From contig WSUB01000340.1 in the NCBI GenBank assembly GCA_019633425.1, forward strand, positions 1 to 20,326: 20,326 bases of DNA. The letters are read 5' to 3'. This DNA comes from Tulasnella sp. 424 (taxonomy: Eukaryota; Basidiomycota; Agaricomycetes; Cantharellales; Tulasnellaceae). The notes beneath the pieces are model-generated. The model worked only from the letters and a program-made list of their open reading frames with translations, was not told where the DNA came from and did no database searches. Positions 10,375-20,011 of the stretch are shown here, piece by piece (position 1 is the stretch's first letter; each line of letters starts with the position of its first letter). Made by a program: the position numbers and the translations under genes.

Positions 10375-11099
10375 ACGCTTCGAATCGATCAGCATTGTAT
10401 CCCCGGACAGCTAAGTTAATTTTCAGCGCATTTGGCGTAATCAGTAAGTCGAATGGATCCATCAGCGGGAAGGGTTCGTACGAGAGAATCGAACGTAGGG
10501 AGTGGCGGTGCAGATCTACAATGGTAGGCTTGGAAGTTGCCGGTGAACTTGATCTCTCTCATCTGGGTGATGCTCGATTAATTTGGCAAATGGTGGCCCA
10601 CAATGCGGTTTGTTTAATTGGGTAGCTCACGCTAATACGTGCCTCACGGTCCCAGGAATGTTAATCCGATCTATCTGATAGCCTTGCGTCTCTCAGCTGT
10701 GGCCCGAGAAGACTGGTGCGCTGGGGAAGGGGTAGTAACGACCAACTGGAAGGAGAGAAACATGGGTTGGATCCAGCCGACACAAGAAGAGTGGAAGTTG
10801 CTCAGCCCGGCCAGCTCCAGAAACAGAAACAGAAAGATAGGTAGAGGAAATTTGGTGACGACAGTATAAGCTACGTTGAGAATACGATAGGAATAGAAGA
10901 AGGGGGGAAGGGGATAGATCTGTAGAGCAGGAGGACACTCTTCGCGGTAGCGCTGGCCGGACCTCAAGACCCTGAGTTTAGTGGATGGACCGCTACATCA
11001 TCACTACAAAGGCACAACCTGAGCCATTTTTGTTCCATCACCTCCTCTCTCCTCACCTAATGCCGAGCACGTCGATCATGCAACAGAAAATCAAATGGG

Positions 11100-12567
11100 A
11101 TGTCTTCGATGGCTCTGAGGAGCACCCTTGCCTTATTTGCTCCCAAGGTGTTGCCGCGCAGTGTGACATTTCCCCATTCCTCAACAACTATATTCACAGC
11201 CTGTCGCGCTATCGACCCTCAAGATGCCATCGCAAAACCGCCTCGATTATATAGAGAACTGACCACACTCGATTGGATCACATTGGTCACCGTCCTATGC
11301 ACAATCACAACGCTCGTTTACTTTGCGACCAAAGGAAACTCAACCCCCCGGCATAGCAAACGCCTTTCGAGGAGGACAAGAAGGTGATTTTGGTTCTCGG
11401 GAGGAGATGAGCTGGTACGAGCATGTTGAAGAACACGGATATGGAGGGCTCGGATTGCAAGTTGTTCCTCTCTCCGGTCGGTTTATTTGCTCGGTCCAAT
11501 CTACAATTCTCTAATTCGCGTTCAATTTCGCAAAGGGGTCTCACTGCACGCATTTTCGGTCCTCGTCAAGCCCCCGAACTACTTCCTGTTCACGCCGTTC
11601 CTTCAATCGCTCGCAGTTGGAACTCTCGAGCGCCGTTCCACCTATGAAGCCGAAGCTCCCAAAGTCGACCTTCATAACAAGCAAGTCACACTCGAGGACC
11701 TGTCAGACATCAAGGAGAAGTCGCCAGCCCTATGACTTCATACGGTGTCTTAGTCCCGGTCGTGGACGCCAAGACCAAGAGGTTTGGTGTTCGCGGTGTC
11801 AGGGAGGTGAGAGCAGCGAGACGATTTTAAGCGTTGCGAATTCTGGTAGCTGATTATGACATCATCCTCTTCGCCTATGACTATTCTTCATATCCAGCAT
11901 CCCATGCTTCTAGAAGTAACTTCCCGACGTGGAGGAGCTCCGTGCGCGTCATGAACTTCATCGGGCCCCAAGCATCCCCCGACCAAAGCGAGGAAGAAGT
12001 CGATCGCTTGATGCCAGTGGCATAAGGAAGTCAGGCGCGCCGAAACAAACTTGAAAGCCCTGATGTGTCTAACTAACGTCTTGTACGCTAGTCGCCGTCG
12101 GCGGCTGTCCCACAGGCGTCGAATTCTCCGGCGAACTCTACGACTTGATCAAGGGCGAACTGCGTTCATGGTACTCGCTGACAGCTCCAAGTCACCCTCG
12201 TCGAAGCATCACCAAACGGCCTACCCGTGTTCGGCCGCGAATTGATCAAGTACACCGAAACGATGCTCAAGGAGCGGAAGATCGAGGTCCTCACCAAGGC
12301 TGTGTTCAAGGAGGTCGAAGACAACACCGTCGTCTTCAAGAACGATAAAGGCTAGATTGAGGAGACCCCGTCTGGACTGTTGGTGTGAGCCGTGGGCAAA
12401 GTTAGTAGGTCGTTGGGAGGGATTTGATGGCGCAGTTGCAGCAGCAACAGATGAACAGGAGGGGGTTGTTGGTGGATGATGGTTTGAGGCTTTGACGTGA
12501 ACGACGTTTACGCGACTGGCGATGTAAGTGCCGCCTCGCGCAAGGGATCTCGCTCCAGTTAGAAGCA
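11100..12567 (+). pseudogene. NDE1: NDE1-type NADH dehydrogenase, copy 2, truncated and degenerate
   Basis: The start is the ATG at 11100. The N-terminus is the best preserved of all copies: a presequence rich in Ser, Arg and Ala with no acidic residues (MSSMALRSTLALFAPKVLP), then PPRLYRELTTLDW and a membrane segment ITLVTVLCTITTLVYFAT. Soon after, the frame fails in the FAD-binding Rossmann motif, where VILVLGRR is followed by TGA. Later pieces are recognisable in changing frames: NYFLFT, EAEAPKVD, KQVTLEDLSD, EEEVDRLM, GVEFSGEL, IEVLTK and NRRGLLVDD. Homology ends at about 12567, inside the intron that follows the conserved GD of the second domain. The C-terminal third is therefore absent, and unrelated sequence follows. 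This is clearly a pseudogene; the presequence and promoter could still be transcribed. Confidence 0.85.
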
Positions 12568-13307
12568 GATCGTTACTGCTTGTTCGAATTCCATCCACGA
12601 GCTTTATCACTTTGGACACGACGTCGAACACTGAGTTCTCATCGTGACGTCTCTTTTCGCTGTCGAGCATTAAGTCCCATTGTTGGCATTGAGCCACGAG
12701 GGAAAAGGCCTAAATATAACTCATGATCACCGTCTAGCTTGCACGTCCTTCATCGACTCGTCCACTTGCTTGGACGCAGCGATCGAAGGGTGCGGAGAAT
12801 CTTGTTCTAACCCAGATCACGTGCGAACCTTCTAGTGCAGTGCCCAGAACTTTGGGCGAGCGGCTCGGCGTAGCGAAACCCCATCAGTCGTCAATTGATC
12901 GCCTAAGCTTAGCGAGAGATTAGATTGGACTCCCTACCCTTAACGAGCCTGTCGACTATTCCCTGATCATCGAGTTGGACCAGAAGGGAGGGTCATGGTC
13001 GGCCCAAAGGATTCAGGCACAAAAATGTTTACGTCACTTCCGCCTTATTCATTGCGTCGACTCTACTGCGACTCGTTACAACTCCTCAGTGGTAGATCCT
13101 CAATTGGACGCTCAGGTCAGGTTCACGTAGCCTCTGCCATTGGGGTAAACAGTCATTTCTTTCTCTCTCAAAAAGATTCCACTGTCGTCTGCAAGCCTCT
13201 CCCTACAAGGTTATCTCTCCCTCTCCCCCGCCCCCCTACCTCTCTCCCTCTACCCGCAATGCTAAGTAAAGTAGAGCATCAAGGACGATCTAGGGAGGGT
13301 CGCTGAC
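12568..13307. other. Unique block between NDE copies 2 and 3, with possible coding remnants and a CT-rich promoter
   Basis: Nothing else in the window matches this block. On the minus strand a frame from about 12707 down to 12570 reads VAQCQQWDLMLDSEKRR, then SVFDVVSKVIKLVDGIR. It is preceded by an acceptor-like TATATTTAG, so it may be an exon remnant of an unknown gene cut by the recombination. A second open minus-strand stretch lies at about 12735-12815 (KQVDESMKDVQARR). I recognise neither. The right part (13200-13260) is a strongly pyrimidine-rich run just before NDE copy 3 and may be that gene's own core promoter, different from the promoter used by the other NDE copies. Confidence 0.4.
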
Positions 13308-15502
13308 ATGGTCTATATTTTGAGCAGCCGCAAGGAGGACTCTCAATACCTTCCCTCGCAGGCCGCTGGCTCGAACCCTGCCAGCTAGACCATCCACCTC
13401 CTCAAGGCTATTCACGACGTCTCGAACGTTGCGCGCTATCAAAACTGAAAGCGCCATCCCAAAACCACCACGATGGCGTCGAGCGCTGACTACCGTCAGT
13501 CGGGTCACCTTGGTCACCGTCCTCGGCACGGAAGAGCCACATTTTTCTAGTTTGCGACCAAGGAGACTCACCCACCGGCGTGGAAAATGTCCTTTGATAA
13601 GGACAAGAAGACCGTTGTGATTCTTGCGAGTGGGTGGGCCGCTACGAGCATGCTGAAGAACATGGACACCGAGGACTACAACGTCGTGAGTTTCACCTGA
13701 TCCCCCACTCGGTCCAAACTGCAATTCCCTAATCCCCCCTTGGTTCTTGTTCTGGGACCCGTTGTGCGCATGTTAGGTCCTTGTCAGCCCGTGGAACTAC
13801 TTCCTCTTCACTCCCTTGCTTCCCTCAATCGCAGTCGGAACGCTCGAAGCCCGCTCGATCATCCAGTCCACCCGCTACGTCGCCCGACACAAAGCTCGCC
13901 GCATATCCATCTATGAGGCGGAAGCGCTCAAAGTTGACCCTCACAGCAAGCAGGTCACCATCGCCGACTTGTCCGATATCAAGGGAGACGTCAACAACAT
14001 GACCATTCCATACGATATTCTGGTCTACGCTGTTGGCGCCGAGACGCAGACGTTTCGCATTCCCGGTGTCAAGGAGGTGAGAGCGCGGGGAATATGTTGG
14101 TTTTTTGTTTAAGGGTTCTTTGCTGACCGTGACGTCATTCGTCCTCGACTGTGACCATTTCTAGCATTCGTGCTTCTTGAAGGAACCTCCCGACGCTGAG
14201 AAACTTCGCGAGCGCGTTATGGACTGCATCGAATCGGCCGCTTTCCCCGACCAGAGCGAAGAAGAAGTTGACCGGTTAATGCACATGAGTAAGTCGGGAC
14301 GTCATAACTCTACGGGTCGGTGTCGTCTAACCCAGTGTCTCCGTCCTCCTTAGTCATTGTTGGCGGTGGTCCCACAGGCGTCGAGTTCTCCGGTGAACTA
14401 CAAGACTTCATCAAAGACGACCTCCAGCCCGAACTCGCCGACAAACTCAAAATCACCCTCGTCGAGGCTCTGCGCAACGTCCTGCCCATGTTCAGCCGGG
14501 AACTGATCCAGTACACCGAGTCGACGTTCAAGGAGCAGAACATCGAAGTCTTAACCAAGAATATGGTTAAGGAGGTCAAGGACAAGACTGTGGTCGTCAA
14601 AAATGATAGGGACAAGTCGAGGAGCTTCCCTATGGATTGTTGGTGTGGGCCGCGGGCAACGTTAGCAAGCCCATTACGAGGGACTTGATGGCACAGTTGC
14701 CGCAGCATCAGACGAATAGGAGGGGGTTGTTGGTCGACAACTATTTGAGGTTGTTGGGCGTGAACGACGTTTATGCGATCGGAGACGTGAGTGCAATCTC
14801 GCGAAACCAGAATACTAGTTTTGAAGTTAACGGCTTTTCGACAGTGCACTGCTACCTCGTACGTACCGACAGCCCAAGTGGCGACTCGAGAGGGCCGATA
14901 CCTCGCTCGTCTCCTTGGTCAACTCGCCAAGAAGGAAGCGCTCGAGAAGCAGCTCGCCGAATTGCGCGGAGAGAGCAGCGGGTTGCCCGAAGGACCGGAG
15001 GGTAAAGCCAGGGTACGTGACCCACATCTCTTTTGCGACGGACAGCCGGGCGACATGCTTAAGAGAATTTAGGTGGAATAGCACAACGCCGAGGAAATCG
15101 AATCTACCGTCAAGCAGCTCAATAAGCGGGCAAGATCCGTCCTTTCCACTACAGCCATCAGGGAAGCTTGGCCTACATTGGCTCGGATAGGGCTATTGCC
15201 GACTTACCCTTCATGAACGGAAACGTGAGTGAATTGTGCGCGTTCTAGATCGTCGGGTGGTTGACCTTAATTGCTTGGTGTGCGTGTAAAGTTCGCCTCT
15301 GGTGGCGTCGCGACTTTCCTCTTCTGGAGGAGTGCATACGTTTCGTCGCTGTTCTCGTTGAGGAATAGGACGTTGGTGTTGAGTGATTGGTTGAAGGCCA
15401 AGCTGTTCGGCCGGTGAATTGGATTTGGGACCTTTGATACTGTTCAATGGCTGACCGACCGGTGCTCTTACCAGTGACGTAAGCCGCGAAAGCCGTAACT
15501 AA
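13308..15502 (+). pseudogene. NDE1: NDE1-type NADH dehydrogenase, copy 3, near full length with several frameshifts
   Basis: This is the most complete NDE copy. Introns by my reading: 13686-13776, 14077-14164, 14289-14353, 14787-14844, 15013-15081, 15225-15291 and 15414-15474. The presequence is Arg/Ser-rich (RPSTSSRLFTTSRTLRAIK). Next come TVVILASGWAATSMLKN, NYFLFTPLLPSIAVGTLEAR and the NADH-binding GGGPTGVEFSGELQDF. VTLVE-type IEVLTKNMVKEV, NRRGLLVDNYLRL, VYAIGD, FHYSHQG and a last exon DVSRESRN follow. The FAD-site motif is ASGWAA where the family has GSGWGA. Frame breaks occur near 13328, near 13545, near 14616 (1-bp deletion) and near 15126 (1-bp deletion). The exons between them are clean, so the decay is recent or some breaks are assembly errors. 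The N-terminal half differs from the other copies, while the part after about 15075 is close to copy 1. Confidence 0.85.
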
Positions 15503-16368
15503 TCCTCCAAGTTATCAAAACCGCTCGTCATCTTCGAGGCTATTTTTCTCTATCTACTATACGCGTTCCTCGCGATTTCATCTTATCCAATAGACAATAG
15601 ACTTCGTTTTCGCTCCTTTCCTTTCTTTTCTTCTTCCTTTGTCTTTCTTCCTTTGCTCTCTCTCTCTCTCTCAAGCCTGTTCTTGTTGGCCATCCGCATA
15701 TGTTGCCCACATGTCCCTTTTTCTCCAGAGCTCTACCACTACTTCAACTTCCTTGACTTCTATCCTTTTTCTTCCTGCCCTTTTGATGCTCACGCATGAC
15801 AATATTGACTCGATTTGAGCGGCCGTGCAATGTCCTTGGGCCGTAATCCGGAGGAAAGCGTGCTGTTTGAGTCGTCGATCGACGAGATCCAATACGCCCC
15901 AGCGGACTTTGTGTAAGGACACGCAGCGGCTGAGTTGATGAAACAATCTCGAAAGTCCTGGTCGCATTCCGGTGGGACACCGCTAAGGATGACAACCGTT
16001 CGAATATTTATAGTTCAATTCAACTTCGACTCCAAGGGTACGGTAGTCAACAAGCCGGCCGACGCGAACGTACGTTACACTTCATACTCCAAGAGATGTT
16101 GCCCCGCAGCTCCTTCCGACCTAGACTCATCCAGACGAGAGGCGAACGATTAGATAAGTGCATGTTACAGGACTTTCAGACGGCAGGGTGCTACCAATCG
16201 AGTCGAATGCGTCGCAGGAACTAGATACATACAAGGGAGACGGAGTAACAGAATATCTGTCAACGAGATACATAGCTAACAGTCTTGTACAGAAACATGC
16301 ATAGCACGAAACACAAGCGGGTATCAAGGACCGAATCTCGCTCGATCGCGAAATGTCTCGGTGAAACA
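15503..16368. other. NDE 3' flank and noncoding spacer, copy 3
   Basis: Same layout as 6664-7534: probable NDE 3' untranslated region, pyrimidine tract, then the spacer shared with 85-634. No gene is supported. The minus-strand frames at 15671-15995 have no counterpart kept in frame in the other copies. Confidence 0.55.
15605..15672 (+). repeat. Polypyrimidine tract with (CT)n, copy 2
   Basis: Homologous to 6760-6822, with the CT dinucleotide run lengthened (about 15656-15672). A length difference between array copies is expected for a microsatellite. Confidence 0.65.
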
Positions 16369-18732
16369 TCATTCCGCCACCGCCGGTTTGAGTTTTCGAC
16401 GGGCTTCAGAGGCGCGGTTTAATGCCATCTCTGCATCCCGAGTATTTCCGATTTCTTCCCAAATTCCAGCAGCTTGTTCATACAGGTGTATCGCGTCTTC
16501 GTGCTGATCCTGGTCGCGATGGACGTCGGCAAGGCCCGCCAGAGCCCGGGCTGTTCTGTACCTGTCGCCGACGTCGATACAAATTTGCAGGCTTTCGGAG
16601 AGAAGCTGAATGGCCCGGCTGTATTGTTTCTGAAACCGATGCACCTCAGCGAGACCCCAAAGAGCGGAGGCCTTTCCTGGCCTGTTGCCCACTTCGGTGC
16701 AGATTTGGATCGCCTCGGAGTAGAGTGGGACGGCTTTGCTGTACTCGTTTTGAGCTGCATGCACATAAGCAAGACCACGCAAAGCGTTGGCTTTTCTTTG
16801 TTGGTTGCCGGTTTCGGTGCAGATTTGGATAACCTCGGAGTAGAATGTAATGGCTTCGCTGATATTGTTTTGAACCCGATGCACATCAGCAAGACCCCAC
16901 AGAGCGCTGGCTCTTCCTTGTCTGTTGCCCATGTCGGTGTAGAGTTGAACAGCCTCCGAGTAGAGCTGAGTGGCCTTGCTGGAATTGCCTTGAACCCGAT
17001 TCATTCCGGCGAGACGAATGAGAGCTTCGGCTTTTCCTGCATTGTCAGCGGTCTCCGTGTAGATGCCCAAGGCTTCAGTGAGAAGTTTTGATGCATTGAT
17101 ATAGTCATTCTGAAGTCTATGCATGTCTCCCATTTTGATAAGAAGTTCAGGAGAGCGAGCTTGTGAAACCGACGTATTTGCGGCCCGTTGCCGATCCGGA
17201 GGAGTCATTGGCTATATAGCAACAGGTCAAATTATATTCAAGCAACTCAAAACCACCACCACTTGCCATCCAGCTCATTGACTTTCGACAATCCTCAGCT
17301 GTTGGCCGCTTGCTGGGATCGATGCTCCAACACGTGATCATGAGCGAGTAAAGTGCCCGCATCAACACCATGCTGGTGTGATCAGCGACGGATGGCAGCT
17401 TCCCCTGAATGACGTGTATGAAAACGACAGAGTCCTTTCGGACGTTTTGAAATGGAATTGAATTCGTCATAACCTATTTGAGCATTGATTGTAAGCTTCT
17501 GTTGAGAATAATATCCGGATTTTTGTATACCTCGTAAAACACCCAGCCCAGTGCCCAGATATCACTCCAGAGGCCGGGTTCATCCTCCTTAAGCAGCTCA
17601 GGAGGAGCCCAGCGAAGTGTATACTGATTACCCTTCAGGGTTATGGTATTCGTGGTTTCACAGAACTCCGTCTCGAGTGCTGCCTGCGTTTCATTTTCTC
17701 TTTTCTCGGGTTGAATGGGAGGATCCTTTTTCATGAGACGACGGGCGGAGCCAAAGTCCGTGATGACTGCACGACAGCCGGAATTTACCAACACGTTGGC
17801 CTATGCAGCATAGAGTTTCAGCTTGCCAAGTGTCATGTCACGGGAACATCCGGACCCACCGATTTGAGGTCGCCATGGTAGATCGGCGGATTCTGATTAT
17901 GAAGGTACTCCACCCCTCTAGTAACGTCGTCTATCTGTAATACGGTTTCTCAGAGGGCGCCATGAAAGATAGCGTCCCGATCTTACCAGCCATATTCGTT
18001 CCGGAATTTCCCAGTTGGCCGAGGCCACAAAGTCCTTTAAATTTCCGTTGTCCGCCCAGGGAAACACCAACCAGATCCTATCCTCGGACAGATCTTCAAC
18101 AAACCCTTCAAGCTTGACGACGTTTCCGTGAGATAGCTCGGTTAAGAATCCCGCTTCCCTGAGTGCCAGCTGAGAGGACTTAGCGCCGTGCGAGAGCTCG
18201 ATGTGATGGGATAACGTATTCTCACCGCCAATACTCGCTCTTTGTCCTTTTCATTGTCGATCTTCAGTTTCTTTACCGCTATGGCCTAACATATGGAAAC
18301 CATTCGTTCAATGACTTGTTGTAGAAAACAAGTACCATCAGCACTGACCTTCCGCCTGGGCGATCTACCCTGAAACTCGTTTTCGTCTTCGGGGTCTGTT
18401 GCATCGTCGTCGGTATCTGTCCAATCGTCCTCGCTGTTTTCCGACTCGGAGGTGGAAATCAAAGCCCCTCGTGAAACCGTCGCAAATCCCCCACGAAACT
18501 CGGGGGCGTCTTCCGGGAACTCGATCGAGGACGAATCGATTCGCCATTTCGCAAGTCTCTGGAGTTTATCCCTCTACGTAGGAATGGGCTACGATGAGTG
18601 TTTATGATGACTCTTCGTGATTCCGGTGGGACGTACCAATTTACTGCTTAGCTGGAGCGTACTGCCAGAATCGCCTGGATCAGATCCCTGCGAACCATGA
18701 CGGTCGGCGTCGTTCTTTTGGTCCATTTGCAT
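16369..18732 (-). CDS. Kinase-TPR fusion protein, copy 3 (open reading throughout)
   Basis: Eight exons: 18637-18732, 18349-18573, 18226-18285, 17987-18169, 17860-17934, 17531-17800, 17267-17473 and 16369-17211. All introns are phase 0, giving 652 residues. The kinase spans about residues 53-370: glycine loop FRGGFATVSRG (58-68), VAIK-type K112, alpha-C E132, catalytic loop HGDLKSANVLVN (208-219, with HGD instead of HRD), DFG 228-230, APPE 278-281 and DIWALG 293-298. All residues needed for phosphotransfer are present. An acidic insert (about 73-98) sits between the glycine loop and the lysine. Six TPRs of 40 residues fill 399-638, with a basic tail. No signal peptide or membrane span is seen, so it is probably cytosolic. 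The start is ATG-CAA-ATG; I took the first ATG because it is shared by all copies. Intron 7 has a GC donor. Substrate and partners are unknown. Signalling with TPRs as the recognition surface is an inference. Confidence 0.88.
16414..17133 (-). repeat. TPR-coding 120-bp repeats, six units
   Basis: Six 40-codon units, such as LADVHRVQNNISEAITFYSE and LAEVHRFQKQYSRAIQLLSE, without frame breaks. The repeat period being a multiple of three also keeps long antisense frames open here. Confidence 0.85.
17212..17266 (-). other. Intron 7 of copy 3, a GC-AG intron
   Basis: The donor is ATG|GCAAGT, where copy 1 has ATG|GTGAGT; the acceptor is TATATAG. The exon on each side continues in frame. GC-AG introns are a known minority class and are often spliced less efficiently. 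Retention would end the protein soon after the kinase domain, with a tail ending GFTSSLS. Confidence 0.65.
18376..18453 (-). other. Acidic insert in the kinase N-lobe of copy 3
   Basis: This part of exon 2 codes for a run of Ser, Asp and Glu (for example SENSEDDWTDTDDDATDPED). Copies 1 and 2 have a Ser/Gly-rich stretch in the same place that is seven residues shorter. It lies between the glycine-rich loop and the ATP-binding lysine. Confidence 0.7.
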
Positions 18733-18851
18733 AGGATGGTTTAACGTAAACAGGATCGAAGATAAGATGGGTCGATGCTAGGTAGGAACTTCGCCGAGGG
18801 GGAGGAAGCGACAGGAAGTGGTATGGGGGACGGAGTAGTGAATCTGAGGAT

Positions 18852-18858
18852 CTTTATA
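18852..18858 (-). promoter_or_regulatory. TATA box of kinase-TPR copy 3
   Basis: TATAAAG on the minus strand, about 120 bp upstream of the start at 18732, within a block conserved in all three copies. Confidence 0.65.
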
Positions 18859-19206
18859 CCACGGGAAGTCCTGAAGCACTCGCAAACCGCGCTCGTGCCG
18901 TTCTCCTCTGTGCCCTTTGCCTCGAGGTGAAGAAAGCGTGCAATTGTCTTTTGAGGCCTTTTCTCTCTTGGACTGTTCGTCGCAAGCCACCACGTTGCCC
19001 GCAATCTGGTGCTGCTAATAAGATAATGTTGTACCCTTCGATTCGCTTCCACGAAGTAGCTCCCTAAGGCCCCTAGTCGATCGGATCTTCGAACTCGCTA
19101 ATTGCTACTGAATTTCATATTTGGGGCTCTCTCCTTCGAATAAGTCGGTTCGACCGGACTGCAAGTGAACGCGCGGCTTCAGTGCACACCCCTTGCTGAC
19201 GCGCGT

Positions 19207-19229
19207 GTTGCAGTGCAACAATCGATTGT
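19207..19229. promoter_or_regulatory. Overlapping inverted repeats in the divergent promoter, copy 3
   Basis: GTTGCAGTGCAAC (19207-19219) overlaps ACAATCGATTGT (19218-19229), exactly as at 10352-10374. Confidence 0.5.
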
Positions 19230-20011
19230 ACGCTTAGAATCGATCAGCGATGTACCCCCCGTACAGCTAAGTTACTTTTCAGCGCATTTGGCGTAAGCAG
19301 TAAGTCGAATGGATCTATCGGCGGGAAGGGTTCGTACGAAAAAATCGAAGGTAGGGAGTGGCGGTGCCGATCTAGAATGATAGGGTCGAACGTTGCCGGT
19401 GCCCCTGATCTCTCTCGTCTGGGTGATGCTCGACTAATTTGGCAAATGGTGGCTCACAATGCGGTTTGTTCAACTGAGTAGCTCAGGCTAATACGGGAGA
19501 GTACGTGCCTCACGGTCCCAGGAATATTAATCCAATCTATCTGATAGCCTTGCGTCTCTCAGCTTAGAATGAGGCATCCGATCGTGGTGATCATGATGGT
19601 AATCTAGGTTTATCGTGGCCCGAGCAGACTGGTACGCTGGGGGAGGGGTAGTAACGACCAACTGGAAGGAGAGATACATGGGTTGGATCCAGCTGACACA
19701 AGAAGAGTCGGAGTTGCTTAGCCCGGCCAGCTGCACCGCCAGAAAGTTAACAGAAAGATAGGTAGAGGAAATTTTGTGGAGAAAGTATAAGCTACGTTGA
19801 GAATACGATAGGAATAGAAGAAGGGGGGGAAGGGGATAGAGCAGGAGAACACTCGTGGCGTCAGCACTGGCCGGACCTCAAGACCCTGAGTTTAGTGGAT
19901 GGACCGTTACGTCATCAGTCCGAAGGCACAACCTGAGCCATTTTTGTTCCATCACCTCCTCTCTCTTCACCTAATGCCGAATGCGTCGATCATGCAACAG
20001 AATCAAATAGG

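Larger units (their letters stand above)
9877..11099. promoter_or_regulatory. Divergent intergenic region between kinase-TPR and NDE, copy 2
   Basis: No gene is supported. It is homologous to the regions upstream of kinase copies 1 and 3 and contains the kinase TATA box and the shared palindrome. About 50 bp present in copies 1 and 4 before the GGCCCGAG block (near 10695) is missing here. A pyrimidine-rich stretch (11030-11060) lies just before the NDE start and is typical of a fungal core promoter. The minus-strand frame at 9961-10242 is not conserved. Confidence 0.6.
6960..15815. repeat. Tandem segmental duplication, unit 2 (enlarged)
   Basis: The gene order matches unit 1, but the NDE part is doubled: a truncated NDE copy 2, a block unique in this window (about 12567-13307), and a more divergent NDE copy 3. 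The TPR stop spacing from unit 2 to unit 3 is 8,834 bp, against 6,900 bp from unit 1 to unit 2. Confidence 0.85.
18733..20011. promoter_or_regulatory. Divergent intergenic region between kinase-TPR and NDE, copy 3
   Basis: No gene is supported. It carries the kinase TATA box, the overlapping inverted repeats at 19207-19229, and a pyrimidine-rich stretch before the NDE copy 4 start. It is closest to 9877-11099 but keeps the block around 19560-19620 that copy 2 has lost. Confidence 0.6.

Noticed and set aside
16422..17091. Long plus-strand open frames opposite the TPR exons (also at 740-1126, 1134-1454, 7640-7966)
   Set aside because: They are antisense shadows. A 120-bp repeat is a multiple of three, so a stop-free frame in one unit tends to stay open in all units. 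The minus frame carries the TPR pattern.
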